A stretch of 8,118 nucleotides of DNA from an uncultured delta proteobacterium (GTDB lineage: Bacteria > RBG-13-61-14 > DRUE01): the NCBI GenBank assembly GCA_903930515.1, contig CAIYYW010000165.1, positions 1 through 8,118 of the forward strand, in the 5' to 3' direction. The position numbers and the translations under genes are program-made. Positions 6,659-8,118 of this stretch are shown one piece after another. Below the pieces are notes generated by a model, which had not been told where the DNA came from, ran no database searches, and was given only the letters and a program-made list of their open reading frames with translations. Each line of letters begins with the position of its first letter. Position 1 is the stretch's first letter.

Positions 6659-8118
6659 ATGAGCGGGAGAATTTTCAGGGTTGCAACCATGTCTTTGCTG
6701 GCGTTGGGCGTGTTCGGCGCCGCCCTGGCCGCCCGGGCGGTAACCAATGTGGAACTCGTGGGACCAGCCACGCCGGTCGGGCCCGGAACCGAGTTCACCA
6801 TGACCCTCAGGGTGAATTACACCTCCTACTCCGTCGTCCCCGGCATCTATTCCTTCAAAATTAGTTTTGACAAAAGCCAGTTTGAACTGGTCTCCGTCAA
6901 GTATGGCAACTACACCGAATTCCAAAGGCCCTCGGTGAGCATCAGCTCTTATTATAATTACTTATACATAAGCGACACCAACAAAAACTATGGCGGAATC
7001 TGCGCAAGCGTTTACACCAAGAACTTCGCCTACCTCCTGCTCCGGGCAAAAAAAGACGCCACCCCGGGCATGGTGTCCAATTTTAATTTTGTCACCAGCG
7101 GCGCATATCCCACTTTCAAGAACTGCGCCGGCGGGACCATCACGCCCGCCTATGTGGGCGCCGTGGTCACGGTTTACGATTATGAGGAAACCACCACCCA
7201 TCTGCAGCAGTATCTGGATCTCAACGCCGACGCCAGTTGGGTGTTTGATGAAAAAGACTTGGATTTCATGAACAACCTCCTGGTCCGCAACAAGCTCAAT
7301 GTGGAAAATCCCTTGCAGGTCAAGATGGGCGGCATCCAGATGGATTTTATGGGACACGCCCGCGCCGGATATTATGACCTGGCCTACGGCGAGGCCGTCA
7401 CCCGTCCCACCCGCTTCATCAGCGCCGGTCCCAACGGCATTTGCAATACCACCAAGATCGCAGACGATGTCCAGATGATTTCCACCAGTTACGGCGCGGC
7501 AAATGCCCTCGCGATCCTTCCCGGCCCCAATAATATCTTGGATACCACCCAAGCCGGGGACGACACCCGCTACGGCCAGACCATCTCCACCGGCGCTAAT
7601 GGCGTTTGTAATTCCACCGCGGTCGGAGACGATCTCCAGCAAATCCCGCTCAATCAGGGACAGCCCTATGCCCTCTGCATTGCGCCCGGGGTAGATGGCT
7701 ACGACGGCGATTCCGTCACCCTGACCCCTCTTTCCGGAGACGACACGAGAATGGCCAGCCCTAAAGCCACCGGCGCCATTCTCCAGACCACCAAATACCG
7801 ACAAAAGGGCCGTGTCAGCTCCATAGTCCAGGTTACTCCCCTTACTTATAGTAACGCCGCCTATCTTAGAAATGCCGGAGACATCCCGGTAATGGTCCGG
7901 GTGCTGGATGAAAACGGCTATCCCAAATCCGGCGTGGCCCCGCTCTTCACCATCACCTCGGGCAATGGCCGGTTCCGCGACGGCCGCGGTTATTCAACCT
8001 ATATCCAGGGACAGCCCGCGGACAAATTCAAGGGCCTGGGCAACGCCCCGGACGGCGCTGTGGGCGGGATCGTGCATATGCCCCTGGGCGAGACCGCCGG
8101 CACCCGGGTGGATGTAAC
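6659..8118 (+). CDS. Secreted surface protein with cohesin-like, EF-hand/dockerin-like, tandem-repeat and Ig-like regions (3' partial)
   Basis: The frame stays open from the ATG at 6659 to the window edge (486 full codons), so the end of the protein is missing. Residues 1-27 are a signal peptide (hydrophobic MSLLALGVFGAALA, cut near ALA or ARA). Residues 28-170 are a beta-rich domain resembling cohesin: GPATPVGPGTEFTMTLRV, then FKISFDKSQFELVSVKYGN, ending GAVVTVYD. Residues 189-200 form an EF-hand-like loop with Asn189, Asp191, Ser193, Asp197 and Asp200 at metal-ligand spacing, followed by LDFMNNLLV; this resembles half a dockerin, but Trp replaces the usual glycine. Residues 254-372 are a compound tandem repeat rich in Asn, Asp and Gly. 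From about 373 a further beta-rich region begins, containing VMVRVLDENGYPKSGV and TITSGNGRF, typical of invasin-type (Big-1) Ig-like domains. It is probably a long surface or extracellular adhesin-like protein. Specific ligand unknown. GGC dominates its glycine codons, unlike the gene before it. Confidence 0.88.
   Translation, partial: MSGRIFRVATMSLLALGVFGAALAARAVTNVELVGPATPVGPGTEFTMTLRVNYTSYSVVPGIYSFKISFDKSQFELVSVKYGNYTEFQRPSVSISSYYNYLYISDTNKNYGGICASVYTKNFAYLLLRAKKDATPGMVSNFNFVTSGAYPTFKNCAGGTITPAYVGAVVTVYDYEETTTHLQQYLDLNADASWVFDEKDLDFMNNLLVRNKLNVENPLQVKMGGIQMDFMGHARAGYYDLAYGEAVTRPTRFISAGPNGICNTTKIADDVQMISTSYGAANALAILPGPNNILDTTQAGDDTRYGQTISTGANGVCNSTAVGDDLQQIPLNQGQPYALCIAPGVDGYDGDSVTLTPLSGDDTRMASPKATGAILQTTKYRQKGRVSSIVQVTPLTYSNAAYLRNAGDIPVMVRVLDENGYPKSGVAPLFTITSGNGRFRDGRGYSTYIQGQPADKFKGLGNAPDGAVGGIVHMPLGETAGTRVDV
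7418..7774 (+). repeat. Compound tandem protein repeat, A-B-A-B with 55-residue period
   Basis: Four related units start at residues 254, 286, 309 and 341 of the last gene. The spacings are 32, 23 and 32, so units 1 and 3 and units 2 and 4 are each 55 apart. A units read I.{2}G.NG.CN.T followed by DD.Q, and B units begin I.PG and end in GDDTR. The fourth unit carries about nine extra residues before GDDTR. Every unit has a paired aspartate after a short gap, which suggests metal (calcium) binding turns, by inference. Confidence 0.75.

Noticed and set aside
6962-7804. Antisense open frame of about 280 codons opposite the last gene
   Set aside because: The + strand frame from 6659 has a Shine-Dalgarno, signal peptide, domain motifs and protein-level repeats. 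The antisense product is a Gly/Ile/Val-rich shadow, and its apparent repeats mirror those of the + strand.
8068-8088. Resemblance between GIVHMP near the window end and the C-terminal GIVHMP of gene 4
   Set aside because: Only six residues match with no similarity around them; coincidence is likely.

Overview
The window carries five protein genes, all on the + strand, with gaps of 22 to 55 bases and no visible terminator or promoter between them, so it reads as one operon. Four gene products have, or are inferred to have, an export signal, and one is an outer-membrane beta-barrel, so the host is a Gram-negative (diderm) bacterium. The sequence is moderately G+C rich. Long multi-domain proteins with CHAT, TPR, CsgG-like, Ig-like and cohesin-like parts suit an uncultured environmental lineage such as a candidate phylum or a deltaproteobacterium-like group. 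The sequence alone does not fix the taxon, and no gene gets a confident symbol.

Layout: (1) 1-2331, a CHAT (caspase-like) protease domain joined by one membrane helix to TPR repeats, a CsgG-like domain and a FlgT_C-like beta domain; it probably begins upstream of the window. (2) 2354-2830, a small exported TPR-like protein. (3) 2868-4982, a larger exported protein whose N-terminal domain is a paralogue of gene 2, followed by three Ig-like domains and a CsgG-like/FlgT_C-like tail that parallels the tail of gene 1. (4) 5020-6603, a FadL/PorV-like outer-membrane barrel with a GTG start and a cysteine-rich acidic insert. (5) 6659-8118, open to the window edge: an exported surface protein with a cohesin-like domain, an EF-hand (dockerin-like) loop, a compound 55-residue tandem repeat and the start of an Ig-like domain.

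Inferred working together: genes 1 and 3 carry matching periplasmic CsgG-like modules, one tethered to a predicted cytosolic protease domain and one soluble; genes 2 and 3 share a further periplasmic module; genes 4 and 5 supply an outer-membrane barrel and a large secreted protein. A cell-envelope assembly or envelope-sensing apparatus coupled to a caspase-like protease is the most interesting reading. It is a hypothesis from domain content and gene order only. I saw no tRNA, rRNA, CRISPR array, insertion sequence or attachment site, and no gene-free stretch above 60 bases.
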